A stretch of 64,000 nt of DNA from Fistularia commersonii (taxonomy: Eukaryota; Chordata; Actinopteri; Syngnathiformes; Fistulariidae), in contig JBBMNZ010000035.1 in assembly GCA_037954325.1 (NCBI GenBank), forward strand, positions 1,988,501-2,052,500. The letters run 5' to 3'. The notes under the pieces are model-generated. The model worked only from the letters and a program-made list of their open reading frames with translations, was not told where the DNA came from and made no database searches. Both the position numbers and the translations under genes were made by a program. Positions 11,962 through 23,209 of the stretch are shown one piece after another; positions within the stretch are counted from its first letter, which is position 1; each line of letters opens with the position of its first letter.

Positions 11962-12719
11962 TATACTTTAAAACAATCATTTTGAGATTGAACATCTTCA
12001 CACATAAAATAGCTTACTGAAGAAAATACAGCGACTGCTGATCAACTGAGCCATCCCGGAAAAAGCCGACCTCGTTCTGTGTGTTCTACCAACCATAGAA
12101 AAGTTGAATAAGGCAGCACATTACAAACCCGTCGAACCTACAGGAAAACGAAATACATTTGACATGCAACGAAGGTTAATGTTTGCGGTACCTAATAATA
12201 CTCCAGATATTTTTACAGATGTCATGGAAATTATCCAGTAATACTTAAGATGACGGCGGCACTGGCGTGCCTTGAGGAAAAACAAACTGGAGATTGTTGC
12301 TAGTGGTCCTAAAGTACAATTCTAACCCGTCAAAAACACCCTGTACGCTGCAAACATACGATTTCAGATTCTTTTTGTGTGTATTTTATTTTCAAATATG
12401 TCTCTTCAGTTTCCTGAACATGAGGCAGACGTTTGTTGCTGGGTCTCTGAGTGCGTTATTACAAAATGCCCTCCTCGTACAAATATAAAACATATCAGGC
12501 TTTGTGACACGTGTTTTTTTTTTTTATGTTTCTTTTTTGCATCGCTCTCATTTATGACAAGTTGCTGCTTTCCGCTGCAATGTAGTCCCTGTTTCTTCCG
12601 ATCCCGAACACACGAAGAAAACAGATTGGTGTATTGACATTAATTACATCCCCTCCACTGGACCCCGCCGGCCTTCTCAGGAGCCTCCAAGTCCCTGGAT
12701 GGAGAGACGACAGAGGAGA

Positions 12720-14568
12720 TCAGGACGAGCAGAGACAAGAAGGACGCCGGGTCAGAAGATCCGGCTGCGACGGGTTGCTTACGTTTGGTACCGTGGGGTT
12801 GTGCATCTCTCTTTGCTGATAGTAGGCAGAAATAATACAGTTCCTCCTGCAGGGGCGGAAGCAAAACGCTGATGATTCTTCAAAACAAACACACACACAC
12901 AAAAACACGTACACCACGGGTGGCGTGCGTCGTACTTGCTCTGTATGCCGCCTCCCGGTGGAAGGCCGGGGATGACGGTGGAGGCGAGGACGGTGAGGAC
13001 GGACAGCAGGTCGGGGTCTTCTCCGCTGGCGCAGAGCTCGTCGTAAATCTCTGCAACACACAGGTCAATCAATATCAATTATATATATATATACTGCTCA
13101 AAAAAATAAAGGGAACACTTGAACAACACAATGTAACTCCAAGTCAGTCACACTTAGTGTGAAATCATAGTGTCCACTCAGGAAGCAACACAGATTCATT
13201 TGGACTTGTTTTAAGGACATTACATCAAAGTTGGATCAGCCTGGAGTTTGTTTTTACACGTTAATTTTGAGTGTGATTCCTAATCCAGACCTCCATGGGT
13301 TGATACAATTGATTTCCATGGATCATTTTTGTGTGATTTTGTTGTCAGCACATTCAACTGTGTAAAGAGCAAAGTATTTCATAAGAATATTTCATTCATT
13401 TAGATCTAGGGTGTGTTTTTTAAGTGTTCCCTTTATTTTTTTGAGCAGTGTATATATGTGTACAGCTAAAAAAAAATAAAGGGAACACTTCAAATAGCAC
13501 ATCCGGGATCTGAATAAGTGAAATATTCTTATTAAATACAACAAAATCACACAAAAAATATCAATTATAACCCCATGGAGGTCTGGATTTGGAGTCACGT
13601 TCCAAATGAAAGTGTGAAAACACACTCCAAGCCGATCCAATGTTGATGTAATGTCCTTAAAACAAGTCAAACTGAATCAGTGTTGCTTTGTAAGTTTGAC
13701 TTGAAGTTACATTTTGTTGTTTGAGTGTTCCCTTAATTTTTTTTTTGAGCGGCATATTTATCGATAAGGCTTATTATCAATCATGAGGCGGCAGTGGTTG
13801 GCGCTTCGACCTCACAGCGCGAAGGATGCGTGTTCTCCCCGTGTCTGCGTGGGTTTCCTGCTACAGCCCAAAAACATGCAGGTTTATTGGAAAAAAATTA
13901 GGAAAAATGTCCCCAAATGAGTGCGAAAATGTTGTCTGTCTATATGTGGACGCTATTGACCAGTCCAGGGTGAACTCTGGGTCCACTCAGCCTCCATCGC
14001 GGCAGAAGATGGATGGATGGATCAATCGTGAGGGGGAAAAATAGCTTTCCTGTGTATTCATTCCCTCCAGATCTTACATTTCTCTTTAAAAATAACCCTA
14101 ACAGAAATAACCAATCCTATTTTTAGCTATTCCCCCCCCCCCGCCCATGCAACCCACCGGCCACTTTGGACTCCAGCAGGTCCTCCAGCTCGGCCTCCTG
14201 GTGCAGCGCCTCGGTGGACAGCTGTGGAGCGCCGGGGAAGCACAGCAGGATGATGCTGATGTTGTCCAGGCTGCCCTGAGAAGAAGCAGGAACGGAGCAG
14301 ATGTGAGCCGGCGTGTGAAACCCAACCCCCCCCTCCGACGTCCCCGGGTGACCGGAAGCCCCGGGAACGACCCGCCTCTGGCCCCTGCGGGAAAACGGCG
14401 AAGGGAGGGGGGAGAGGTGAGAAGACGGCGCTGACATTTAGAGGTCACTGTTGCCATGGTTACATAACGAAGTGACATGATGGACTTGACGGCTCTGAAA
14501 TCCGGTGGGTTTCGATTTCTTCCTGCGAGCTGCGCAACATGGGCGACGAGCGTGCGTGCTTGCGCGCA

Positions 14569-14599
<31 letters not shown>

Positions 14600-17549
14600 T
14601 CGAGATGCTTTTCCGTTGGCTTCGGAGGGCAAATGGGGTGAAGTGGAGCTGGATGGAGCGTAAGCGTTTTCCCGTCGGCGTCGGATGAGCGTTGTGACGT
14701 GGGCGGACGCGATCCTGAAGTAAACACAAACATGTCTAACAAGTAAATGATATTTCTATTTATTTTTCTATTTATGTTCATTTGTTTTAATATATTTTTC
14801 TTAGCAACAGCTGTTAGGATACTTTTTTTTTTAATTTAAATATTTCAAATAATGCATTCCATTTTTTTTTTCCATTAGCCTTCTCTAATTTTGATACATT
14901 TTTTAAGAATAAGAACAACTTTATTGATCCCGAAGGAAATTGTTGTGCCAGAGTTTCAAGTAAAACATAACAATAATAGATAATAGTAGGAAGGAGGGAG
15001 AATAAGAAATACAAATAAAATATAAAGTGTCAAAGTTAAGGATATAAAGTGTTTTAAGGTCTTAAAAAGTACAAAGATTTGAATATTCCCTTCAATTTCA
15101 ATGTAATGTCATTGCCTTTTTTTTTTTCCATTTCACACCAGCTCCAAAGTTAACCATCCACATCATTTTATTATTTTGACTTTTATTCTATTTTTTTATA
15201 ACGTATTTTGCTTTTTCTTTTACATACCTCCCTTGAAATTCTGCCTTTTTTGTTATCAATTTTATTTAATTTAATTTGTATCTCTTACATCTAAATATTA
15301 CTGTTGACTCCAAGCTATATTTGGAGACACCGAGGAGAAGACAGGAGGTTTCATCTTTGGAAAGTGAGGAGGACAGGGAGGATCAGGATGTTAGATGTTG
15401 TGGAGATAAAGTCAGGTTGAGATGGTTTGGACACAGGAGGGATGGTGAAGATCTGGGAAGAAGAATGTTGGAACTGGAGGTTTAGAGGAGATTTATGGAT
15501 GGAGCGAAAGAGGCGGTGGAGGAAGCGGCCTAAAGGAGAAGAAGATGAGCGTCAGGGTCGGTGATGTGAATTGCTGCGGATGTCATCGATCGCCCAGCAC
15601 GTTACGCTCTCAAAGCATCTGAAAATAGACCGCACCGGCTCCGCTCTGGTTTGGCCTAATTTCACCCACGGGCGTTCTGAGCGCGTCCAGACGGACGGAA
15701 GCCTTCGCCGCCGAGAGGAAAAACTCATCCGAACATCCGTCCGTGTCCGAAGCCGTAAGATGAAACCCGAAGCCACCGAAGAAGCACCAAACGTCGGCGA
15801 TCCTGCACGGACGCCACTGTTTATCATATCAAAATAATATACACTGCTCAAAAAAATAAAGGGAACACTTAAAAAACACATCCTAGATCTAAATGAATGA
15901 AATATTCTTATGAAATACTTTGCTCTTTACACAGTTGAATGTGCTGACAAGAAAATCACACAAAAATGATCCATGGAAATCAATTGTATCAACCCATGGA
16001 GGTCTGGATTAGGAATCACACTCAAAATTAAAGTGTAAAAACAAACTCCAGGCTGATCCAACTTTGATGTAATGTCCTTAAAACAAGTCAAAATGAATCT
16101 GTGTTGCTTCCTGAGTGGACACTATGATTTCACCGAAGTGTGATTGACTTGGAGTTACATTGTGTTGTTCAAGTGTTCCCTTTATTTTTTTGAGCAGTAT
16201 ATTTGACTTTATCCATAACAACCCCATCATCACGTTGATGTTTTTTTTTTTTGCAGTGGCAGCCTGTGAGCAGCGGCTGTTTAAGGGATTATCTGTTACA
16301 TCACCCCCAAACATCTCCCCCGCCCCCATTTCCGGGCCCATTAGAAATTATATAAGCCGAGTTTGTCGGCCCCGTCGGCGGCGACCTCGCGGCGACCGAC
16401 CTTGTAGAGGCAGAGGTCGATGACCTGGGCGCAGACGTCCCTCAGGTCGGTGCAGACGCGCAGCCGGTTGCCGATGAAGGCGCACAGCTCCTCGTTGCTG
16501 ACCGTGTCCCACACGCCGTCGCAGGCCAGCACCAGGAACTCGTCGGCGGGCGAGCGCTCCACCACGCACACCTCCGGCTCCGGGGAGACCATCTGCCGGC
16601 CGGCCGACCTGTTCTCCGCACCCTTGTAGCTGAAGTCCCCCAGGGCGCGGGACACGGCCAGGGAGCCGTTGATCCTCTGCAGGGACACGGAGCCGCCCGC
16701 CGCCTCGATGCGCTCTTTCTCCAGGGGGTGGTAGGGCTTGTGGTCCTCGGTGGAGAAGCACACCTGGCCCGAGCGGCAGAGCAGGGCGCGAGAGTCGCCG
16801 CAGTTGGCGAAGTAGATGTAGTACGGCGAGATGAGCGCCGCCACCGCCGTGGTGCCGCCACGCTCCCAGCCCTCGCGACGGGCCACAGACAGGAGGTGCT
16901 TGTCCGTCTGCAGGAAGCCTTCCGTCAGGCCGCTCTTCACCCTTTCGGGGTCGTCTTCCGGTCCCAGACCGCCTGGAAAAAAAAAAGGAATTAAAAAACC
17001 TGAAAACTGGAAATGATGATAATGATAGGGATAAGAATGAGAATACACACACACTCACACACACATGAAATTAAAAGCTTTCATGATTGAAAATGAGAAG
17101 CACCCAAAACAGGAATAATAATAAAAATAATCCTGATTATAAGATTCAATTTTTTCTCCCTGAAATCTAGTTAAGATAATTCCCTCCACATATGCAGAAA
17201 AATAATAACTTAAGATCATATATATCTTTTTATTTTTACCCTTGTTGTCATTCCATTCGCATCCAGTTTATTTTCATCTGTTCATATCCTTGTTATTGTA
17301 TTTGTCCTTTTAATTGTCTCCACTATTCATATTCATATTTACCGTTATTGTTGCGCTGTAGTGACAAACAAATGTCCTCTAAGGGATCAATAAAATGTTA
17401 TCTTATCATAAAATATAGCTATTATGTCAATGATAGTAAGAAAATACAAGCTATTATGATAATAATAGTCAGAAAATACTATAATTATAATTCAGTTTAA
17501 AATGAGTTTTACCCCGAAATGAAGTGGATAGATAATGACGCAACCCCTC

Positions 17550-17621
<72 letters not shown>

Positions 17622-18294
17622 AATTTCCCCTATTTTTCCATTTCCTCTGCATGGACTTCCAAGCATCCCTTCGGACCTCCTGTGGCCCCACGGGGGGACC
17701 CCCACTCCCCCAACCCCGGTGCCCCGGCGCTCACCCACCCGTGGCCAGGACGTGACCCAGCAGGTTCTGGGAGCAGTACTGGGCCACGCTGGCACCGGCG
17801 TGACCGTCGAACACGGAGAAGAAGCTCCAGTCTGCCAGCTCCCCCCCCAGCTGCGGAACGCAGTTGTGGAAGTCCTCCATGTTGGCCCTCCATCCCTGCA
17901 TGCTCCCCAGGGCGTAGGTGAGGCCGCGGCGGGTGCATCCCTCCTCGGTCAGCTTGTCCAGGACGGGTCGGTCCAGGTAAGGGCTCGGAACCGCCTCCTC
18001 CTTCTCCCCCGGATCCAGGCGCTCCCCCTCGGCCGCTCCTCCTCCTCCTCCTCGGCCCCCCTTGAAGAAGGAGCTGACCCGCTTCTCCGTCTCTTTGACC
18101 AGCTGCCGCACGAAGGCGGGCATCTCCACCGCTCCCTTCCTGGCCGTCCTCATGGCCGCTTCCCCTCCCGGAGCTCCGCGTCCGGGCCTCGGCGTCGCCC
18201 TGCCGCTCCGGGGCTCATCCGACGGATGTTGCTGCTCCCCGATCTCACCGGTCCGCGTCTGCCGCTCCTCCCATCCCCGCCGCTGTGATTCCAC
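12720..18294 (-). CDS. ppm1n: PP2C-family Ser/Thr phosphatase PPM1N
   Basis: This is a metal-dependent protein phosphatase that hydrolyses phosphoserine/threonine; PPM1N substrates are not well known. Exons are 17739-18294, 16401-16972, 14158-14275, 12936-13050 and 12720-12846. Counting from the probable start ATG at 18153 (MRTARKGAVEMPAF), the phases join into 448 residues. An in-frame upstream ATG at 18294 would add 47 residues of low-complexity sequence. Catalytic metal ligands are present: MEDFH (Glu93/Asp94), FDGHAG (Asp117), ACDGVWD (Asp290) and GSLDNIS (Asp333). Other family marks are SMQGWR, NCGDSR, DHKP, NGSLAVSRALGDF and the C-terminal LPPGGG and SKRN. FSTEDHKP, DEFLVLACDGVWDTVS and the C-terminal spacing favour PPM1N over PPM1A/B. 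The last exon contains a good donor-like site (AACGTAAGC) about 60 bp into it, so another end is possible. Confidence 0.93.
13093..13449 (+). mobile_element. TIR DNA element (CTGCTCA-ended), copy 1
   Basis: The element is 357 bp with near-perfect terminal inverted repeats starting ACTGCTCAAAAAAATAAAGG and ending with the reverse complement. It is flanked by TA-rich sequence, which suggests TA target duplication and a mariner/Tc1-type non-autonomous origin. It lies in ppm1n intron 3, right next to exon 4. Confidence 0.8.
13463..13756 (-). mobile_element. TIR DNA element, copy 2 (diverged)
   Basis: This is the same family as the neighbouring copy but in inverse orientation and more diverged. 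The ends read AAATAAAGGGAACACTT and AGTGTTCCCTTAATTT. The internal GTAATGTCCTTAAAACAAG block is shared. It begins about 14 bp after copy 1 ends. Confidence 0.7.
13783..14030 (+). repeat. Dispersed SINE-like fish repeat
   Basis: The run contains AGTGGTTGGCGCTTCGACC, then TTCTCCCCGTGTCTGCGTGG, then CAGTCCAGGGTGAACTC, and ends in GATGGATGGATGG. This order is typical of an abundant teleost interspersed repeat. Related diverged pieces occur near 31860 and 53240. Confidence 0.6.
14900..15085 (-). mobile_element. LINE 3' tail relic, minus orientation
   Basis: The minus strand reads TTCGGGATCAATAAAGTTGT, the standard end of a fish LINE family. It is related to the plus-strand tails near 17380, 18940 and 20430. 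It lies in ppm1n intron 2. Confidence 0.55.
15310..15545 (+). mobile_element. RTE-like LINE 3' end relic
   Basis: Plus-strand frames give VRCCGDKVRLRWFGH and RRMLELEV followed by RRFMDGAKEAVEEA, the C-terminal end of an RTE-type reverse-transcriptase protein. It is broken by stops and lies antisense in ppm1n intron 2. Confidence 0.7.
15843..16198 (-). mobile_element. TIR DNA element (CTGCTCA-ended), copy 3
   Basis: The element is 356 bp, nearly identical to copy 1 but in inverse orientation, with intact terminal repeats and TA-rich flanks. Shared internal blocks are ATGATCCATGGAAATCAATT and GGTCTGGATTAGGAATCACA. It lies in ppm1n intron 2, about 200 bp before exon 2 ends. Confidence 0.8.
17190..17410 (+). 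mobile_element. LINE 3' tail relic
   Basis: AT-rich sequence ends in AAGGGATCAATAAAATG and TTATCTTATC. This is the same tail family as copies at 18640-19030 and 20050-20555. It lies in ppm1n intron 1. Confidence 0.55.
17552..17619. repeat. (CA)n microsatellite, about 33 units
   Basis: This is an uninterrupted CA dinucleotide run in ppm1n intron 1, about 120 bp from the exon 1 donor. It is the longest perfect dinucleotide run in the window. Confidence 0.97.
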
Positions 18295-18334
18295 CTTCCC
18301 TCCTCCTCCCGCCTTTATCCGTTTTCTCTTCCCC

Positions 18335-18480
18335 CCCTTGCCGCGTTAGTCTCCCGATCCTGCGCTCTGATTGGCTTTCTCTTCACCCCTTGCCCGTGTT
18401 ATTCTCCAGATCCTCCGCTCTGATTGGCTGGTTATTTATACCCACCAATCCTGTCTCTCCCGCTTTCTTCCGCCCCGCCC
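18335..18480 (-). promoter_or_regulatory. ppm1n upstream region: duplicated CCAAT-box unit, TATA-like and GC box
   Basis: A unit of roughly 53 bp is tandemly duplicated; each copy ends in GCTCTGATTGGCT, which is an inverted CCAAT (NF-Y) box, near 18369 and 18421. A minus-strand TATAAATA lies near 18434-18441 and a GCCCCGCCC box near 18472. The spacing relative to the ATG at 18294 or 18153 fits a core promoter, although CCAAT boxes downstream of the TATA-like site are unusual. Confidence 0.45.
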
Positions 18481-18511
18481 ACTCGTCTGCTAATCTTCGA
18501 TCAGTCTGGAT

Positions 18512-19605
18512 CAGGGCTGTCAGTCATTTTCAGCCAAGGCCACATCAACATAACAACACGTAACAGTATAAATGTAATGTAATGTAAAATAAATGAAACA
18601 ACCCTTTTACGTTACCTCACTCACACACACTTGTCATGCTCTACCTCCTTTTTTTATCCGCGTTGGTCTCATTGTAATCTCATCATTAGTACTTTCACTT
18701 TGTTTATGTTCTTATTCTTGTTGTTTGGCATTTTGTTTATCTTTTCTCACCCTTTACTGTATTTTTTTTGTTTGTTTTTGTTCAACATTCTGTTGTCTAT
18801 TTGTATCCTTGTAGTTGTTGTTCATTCTGCTGTCTATTTATTTGTGGATGTCTTTTGCTGTCTTTTCACTGTCTCTCTATTTATATTCATACCCATATTT
18901 ATTGACACTGTAATTATTATGCTAAGAATTTCCCCTGTTGGGATCAATAAAATAGATCTTATCTTATCTTATCTTATCTTATCTTATCTTATCTTATCTT
19001 ATCTTATCTTATCTTATCTTATCTTATCTTGAATAACTCCAAAAAAAACAAATCCAAAATGCTACATATCCATTCCCATCTATTAAATTGTACTCGCTGC
19101 TGAACCTGCACTTTGTGAGTTACACACCAAGTAGAACTCAATGATTTTACTTGCATTGCCAAAACTGTTCATATTTATAATTTATATATTTATAATATTT
19201 ATATCATGTCTACGATATCTATTTATTGACAATACTCCAAATGCACTGTGGACAGCAAAGTAAGAATTTCATTGTACAGAGAAACACCTTTTCACCCTGT
19301 ACAGATGACAATAAACACTTTGAATCTCTTGAATCTACACTCTTGGACATTTAGGGATAATTTGTCTTTGTCAATTCCACTTGAAAACGGCATTGACGTG
19401 GATACACTGTGATCTAATGATGGGACGTCGTCACTTCACGGGTAACGTGATCGGCATGAACGGTGGGAAATGTTGTTTACGGTCAATGCACGCCTTTAAC
19501 TTATTTATTTTAAGACAATCGGACCTTTTAAGATGTTCTTGTGGGCCCCATAAAATGACGTGGCGGGCCACATTTGGCCCGCAAGCCTTGAGTTTGACAC
19601 ATGTG
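18512..19605 (+). mobile_element. Non-autonomous hAT element with perfect 8-bp target duplication and nested retroposon tails
   Basis: The element starts CAGGGCTGTCAGTCATTTTC and ends GAGTTTGACACATGTG, degenerate hAT terminal repeats. The 8-mer GTCTGGAT flanks it exactly on both sides (18504-18511 and 19606-19613). Near the right end is the typical CGGGCCACATTTGGCCCGC block. No transposase ORF is present. Inside are an ATCTT-tailed LINE 3' end (about 18640-19030) and a second retroposon-like tail ending ATGACAATAAACACTTTG (about 19230-19345). Confidence 0.85.
18640..19031 (+). mobile_element. LINE 3' tail with (TCTTA)n, nested in the hAT element
   Basis: A T-rich 3' region ends AATTTCCCCTGTTGGGATCA, then AATAAAATAGATC, then about fourteen ATCTT units. 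The pentamer tail is the usual end of this fish LINE family. Confidence 0.65.
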
Positions 19606-20049
19606 GTCTGGATTATAGGCTTTCTCCGTGGTGGATTACAGGCCCGTCGGCCATTTAGCGCACAACGTGTGAGTCGGGCAGAGGAAGGTGGATGTTTTTT
19701 TTTAGATTTTTTTCTGAGCAAACTGTTCATTTGGGTACATTTTTCTCTGTTTTAACTTCACTAACATTTTATTAAAAAAAATTCTTATAAATAGAACAAA
19801 TTCAACAAGAACTATGAGTATTTTTTAAACATTTTAAACATGCCTTTTCTATCTTTCGATCTACATGGAACAACTGCCACCTGCCTAAACGTGGGTGGTC
19901 ATTTTTCTGTGACTTTTGCAGGGTCTCATTGTATTTACATGCTGGTTGCTTTGCAGACTTGTGTAATTTTCCTGACACTTCAAGCTCATTGCATTCGTTG
20001 TCACTGAATTTATTGATTTTACAAGACATCAGATTGCAAACAGTACACC

Positions 20050-20555
20050 GCATCACACTGACATTTGTTTTTCATGCATCCCATTCATGTCATGTCCTAA
20101 CTCTGCTGTCTTTCTTATCCTTGTTCGTCCCATCCCACACACATCCTGCCTATTTTCGTCTATTTATCTTATTCATTGCTATTTATTTCGGTCACTCTTT
20201 TTACATTGTTTTTTAGTTCTGGTTGAGTATTTTTCACCCTCACTATTCCTTGATGTTATCCCTGACCATGTTGTTGTTGTTGTCGTCTGCTCTCAGTTTA
20301 TCCGCTGTCTATTTATTCATTGATGTCTTGCTATCTTCGGTGTTTCCATTCATATTTATATCCATATTTATTTCTTTTTTTGACATCATAACTGTTATGC
20401 TGCTCTGACAAAGGAATTTCCCCTATGGGGATCAATAAAGTTGATCTTATCTTATCTTATCTTATCTTATCTTATCTTATCTTATCTTATCTTATCTTAT
20501 CTTATCTTATCTTATCTTATCTTATCTTATCTTATCTTATCTTATCTTATCTTCC
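20050..20555 (+). mobile_element. LINE 3' tail with long (TCTTA)n array
   Basis: The segment ends GGAATTTCCCCTATGGGGAT followed by CAATAAAGTTGATC and then about twenty TCTTA units (20445-20552). It belongs to the same family as 18640-19031, with a longer pentamer array. Confidence 0.65.
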
Positions 20556-20934
20556 ATCCATCTGCCTGCCTTGTGATATTCTATGCAGAAACATTCATAG
20601 TCTATTTTAAAATACCCATGACTTCACTTGTGAGCCTTTTCATATGATTACACCTTAATAAATGTAAAATTTTCACCGCAAAATCAAATAAGTGAACTCA
20701 TCATTTTTACATTTTTGAAAGCTTTTTTTTTGATTACGTATCACCTCCCTCCTCTTGCCTGATCTGCAGGTGTAGTGCACTTCTTTGACCAACAGGGGGT
20801 GACATTTCCCCAGATCAGCTGACTCAATGGAACAAAGAAGAAATATATATGTATGTATTTAAAAGGTTATAGTAACTACAAATAATGTATATATAAAATA
20901 GATACATAATATAATAAAGAATAGATAAGAAGAA

Positions 20935-21310
20935 CATACAGGAGGCACAGCTAGAGGTCACAGAGATGAATATGCTGAGGTTCTCTGGGAGTGATGAGGT
21001 TGGGAAGGATCAGGAATGAGTCTGTCAGACATGTTAGATGTTTTGGAGAAAAGGTCAAAGAAGCCAGAGTGAAATGGTTGGGTCATGTACAGAGGAGACT
21101 GGTGAATATATTGGTAGATGGATGCTGAAATTGGAGCTGCCAGGCAGGAGGCCTAGAAGAAGGCCAAAGAGAAGATTTATGGGCGTAGTGTGAGAGAATA
21201 TGAAGGTAGTTGGTGTGAGAGTGGAGGATACAGAGAATAGGGTTAGATGGAGAGAGTTGATTAGCTGTGGCGACTCCTGAAGGGAAAAGCCAAAAGGAAT
21301 AGAAGCCTTT
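20935..21310 (+). mobile_element. RTE-like LINE 3' end relic
   Basis: DNA blocks GTCTGTCAGACATGTTAGAT, TGGTTGGGTCATGTACAGAG and GGAGCTGCCAGGCAGGAGG match the 3' ends at 15310 and 55015. The element ends with GAAGGGAAAAGCCAAAAGGA. The reading frame is broken. Confidence 0.7.
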
Positions 21311-21369
21311 GTCACAGGGGTGCAGGACATGTATGACCGAGACAAAGTGAAGACTGAGTGGTTTTGGAT

Positions 21370-22125
21370 ATGAGCACTCCTCTGTTCATGTCTAAGTCAT
21401 GGTGAAGATCTGGGTAGAAGGTTGCTGAAAGTGGAGCTGCCAGGCAGGAGGTCTAGAGCAGGAGTGGGCAAACTTTTTGGCTCAGGGGCTGCATTGACTT
21501 TTAAAATTTGACAGATGCACCGGGTCAGCACAAGATACGATACATATAAAAAAAATGCATTTGTGAACAGTACATATCAGACTCGTCTGATATTTGTCTG
21601 AACGCTGTTCAACATTTGCTTTGAAAATAAAACCAGCTTGGTTTAGAGGGCTCTGGCGTTTGCTTGCATTTCAGACACAAACCAATTTTCCCTTGTAGCT
21701 TCAAGCCCAGCTCATTCATGTGTCAGTATGTCCACAGTAAAGGCTAAATCACAAAGCCAATCTGTGCCATTCAGCTCAGAAAAATTCTCAAGTGTAGCTC
21801 CGAAAATGAGATAATCTCCCGTTTGAGTTCCCACATTCATTCATCCGATTTTCCAAACATTCACATCAAGTATGAATTCTGTACCAATCTTTGGCGGGCC
21901 GGATTAAAAAGACCAACGGGCCAGATGTGGCCCGCGGGCCGTAGTTTGTCACCCGTGGTCTAGAGGAAGACCAAAGAAAAAAGACCGATGGACGTAATGA
22001 GAGAGGATATTAAGTTAGCTGGTGTGAGAGAGGAGGATACAGAGAATAGGGTTAGGTGAAAAAGCTTGATTTGCTGTGGCAAACCCTGAAGGGAAAAGCC
22101 AAAAGCAAAGGAAGAAGAATAAAAA
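21370..22125 (+). mobile_element. RTE-like LINE 3' end relic, split by a hAT insertion
   Basis: The left part (to 21458) ends GCCAGGCAGGAGGTCTAGAG. The right part resumes at 21958-21966 with GTCTAGAGGAAGACC and runs to the GAAGGGAAAAGCCAAAAG terminus. Joining the two parts recreates the order seen in the intact relics, which shows the later insertion between them. Confidence 0.75.
21459..21957 (+). mobile_element. Non-autonomous hAT element (499 bp) with perfect 8-bp target duplication
   Basis: The ends are CAGGAGTGGGCAAACTTTTT and GGCCGTAGTTTGTCACCCGTG read inward, imperfect hAT terminal repeats. The flanking 8-mer GTCTAGAG is duplicated exactly at 21451-21458 and 21958-21965. The GGCCAGATGTGGCCCGCGGG block near the right end is typical of fish hAT elements. 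No coding capacity is present. Confidence 0.88.
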
Positions 22126-23209
22126 CTAGATAAAATATTAAAATGTATCAACTAATAAAAGTAAAATGCATGTATAATTATTTGATAATTCGCACATACA
22201 CACATATAAATATATACAAATAAATAAATAACAAAAAACATTTATGTAATGTAACAATATGATAAAAATGATATTGACATAATCAAAATAAAAATTGCCC
22301 ATGGGCACAGACCTGGGAATCAAACCGGCAACCCTCTGATTGGAGCAGCGCCTGTTCGACACAAAAATAATATATATCTGATGTAATAACAAAAAATATA
22401 CATAAGGACATAAAAACACAATGAAGATAATTCGAATGATTTTTTTGAATTACTTTCATAAATTAGATGCATGAACACAATCGATTATAATAATAATAAT
22501 GACATCTAATATGATCAAAAAACACAATAAACACATACATATACATGTGTATATCTATCAGATCCTGGAATTTCAAGCTAGTAAACTATTAGCATGATGC
22601 TGCTAATTAGGAAGTACCTGTCTGAGGACAGGATCACATGACCACTGCATGCAGGAGTGGAGCTCTCCTCTATGGGTGGGTGTAGGAGTGAGCAGAAAAT
22701 AAACACTTAGTTTTGATGTGGCTAGTTGACGTCAAATAAACCCCCCTGACCTCGTATGAGGACACCTGGTATTTTCATGCTATGTTTTTGTCTCAGCAAA
22801 AGATTTCGGGGAAGCAAACAAAAGGTGCAAAGTTGTTTGCTCCCCCTTTTATCGCTGTATTTTTGATTTTTTTTTTTTACCTCCTTGCATGGCGGGTGTT
22901 TGACATCGCTAGCACGGACGGGGAGGACAGAAACGTCCCGGCTATGAATCCTTGCTAGTGTCCGAAAGCTAAACGACAAGAGCGCGCCGGTGTCTCAGGT
23001 TCACCCCCCCATTTAAAAGTGTGTGTGTGAGAGAATCCCAACAGGGCTGTGGAGGAGGAGTGGGTGTCCAGCAGGGGATAAAATTAGGCCAGCCGGGCCT
23101 TAAATTGCTGACGGAAGCAGGGGGAAGCCAAAAAAAGCCCCCCTCCTCCACGGGTTTGAGGGCCCGACGACGGGAGAAAGCGAGGAGAGGGAGCAGCGCG
23201 GCGGAGGAA

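Larger units (their letters stand above)
18295..23209. other. Head-to-head intergenic region between ppm1n and rtn2
   Basis: Apart from promoter-proximal sequence at each end, this 4.9 kb is mostly mobile-element debris, listed separately. The stretch 22130-22700 is AT-rich with nothing recognisable except a short SINE-like fragment near 22310. From about 22700 to 23209 CpG content rises, and a TATA-like GATAAAAT near 23078 precedes the rtn2 start. Confidence 0.6.

Noticed and set aside
16442..17064. Long minus-strand open frames overlapping ppm1n exon 2 in other frames
   Set aside because: They are shadows of a GC-rich coding exon; the correct frame carries the PP2C motifs.
17469..17795. 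Minus-strand frame with a poly Cys-Val run
   Set aside because: It is a translated CA/TG microsatellite next to ppm1n exon 1.
20425..20647. Open frames encoding repeated LSYLI units
   Set aside because: They are translations of a TCTTA pentamer array at a LINE tail, not protein.
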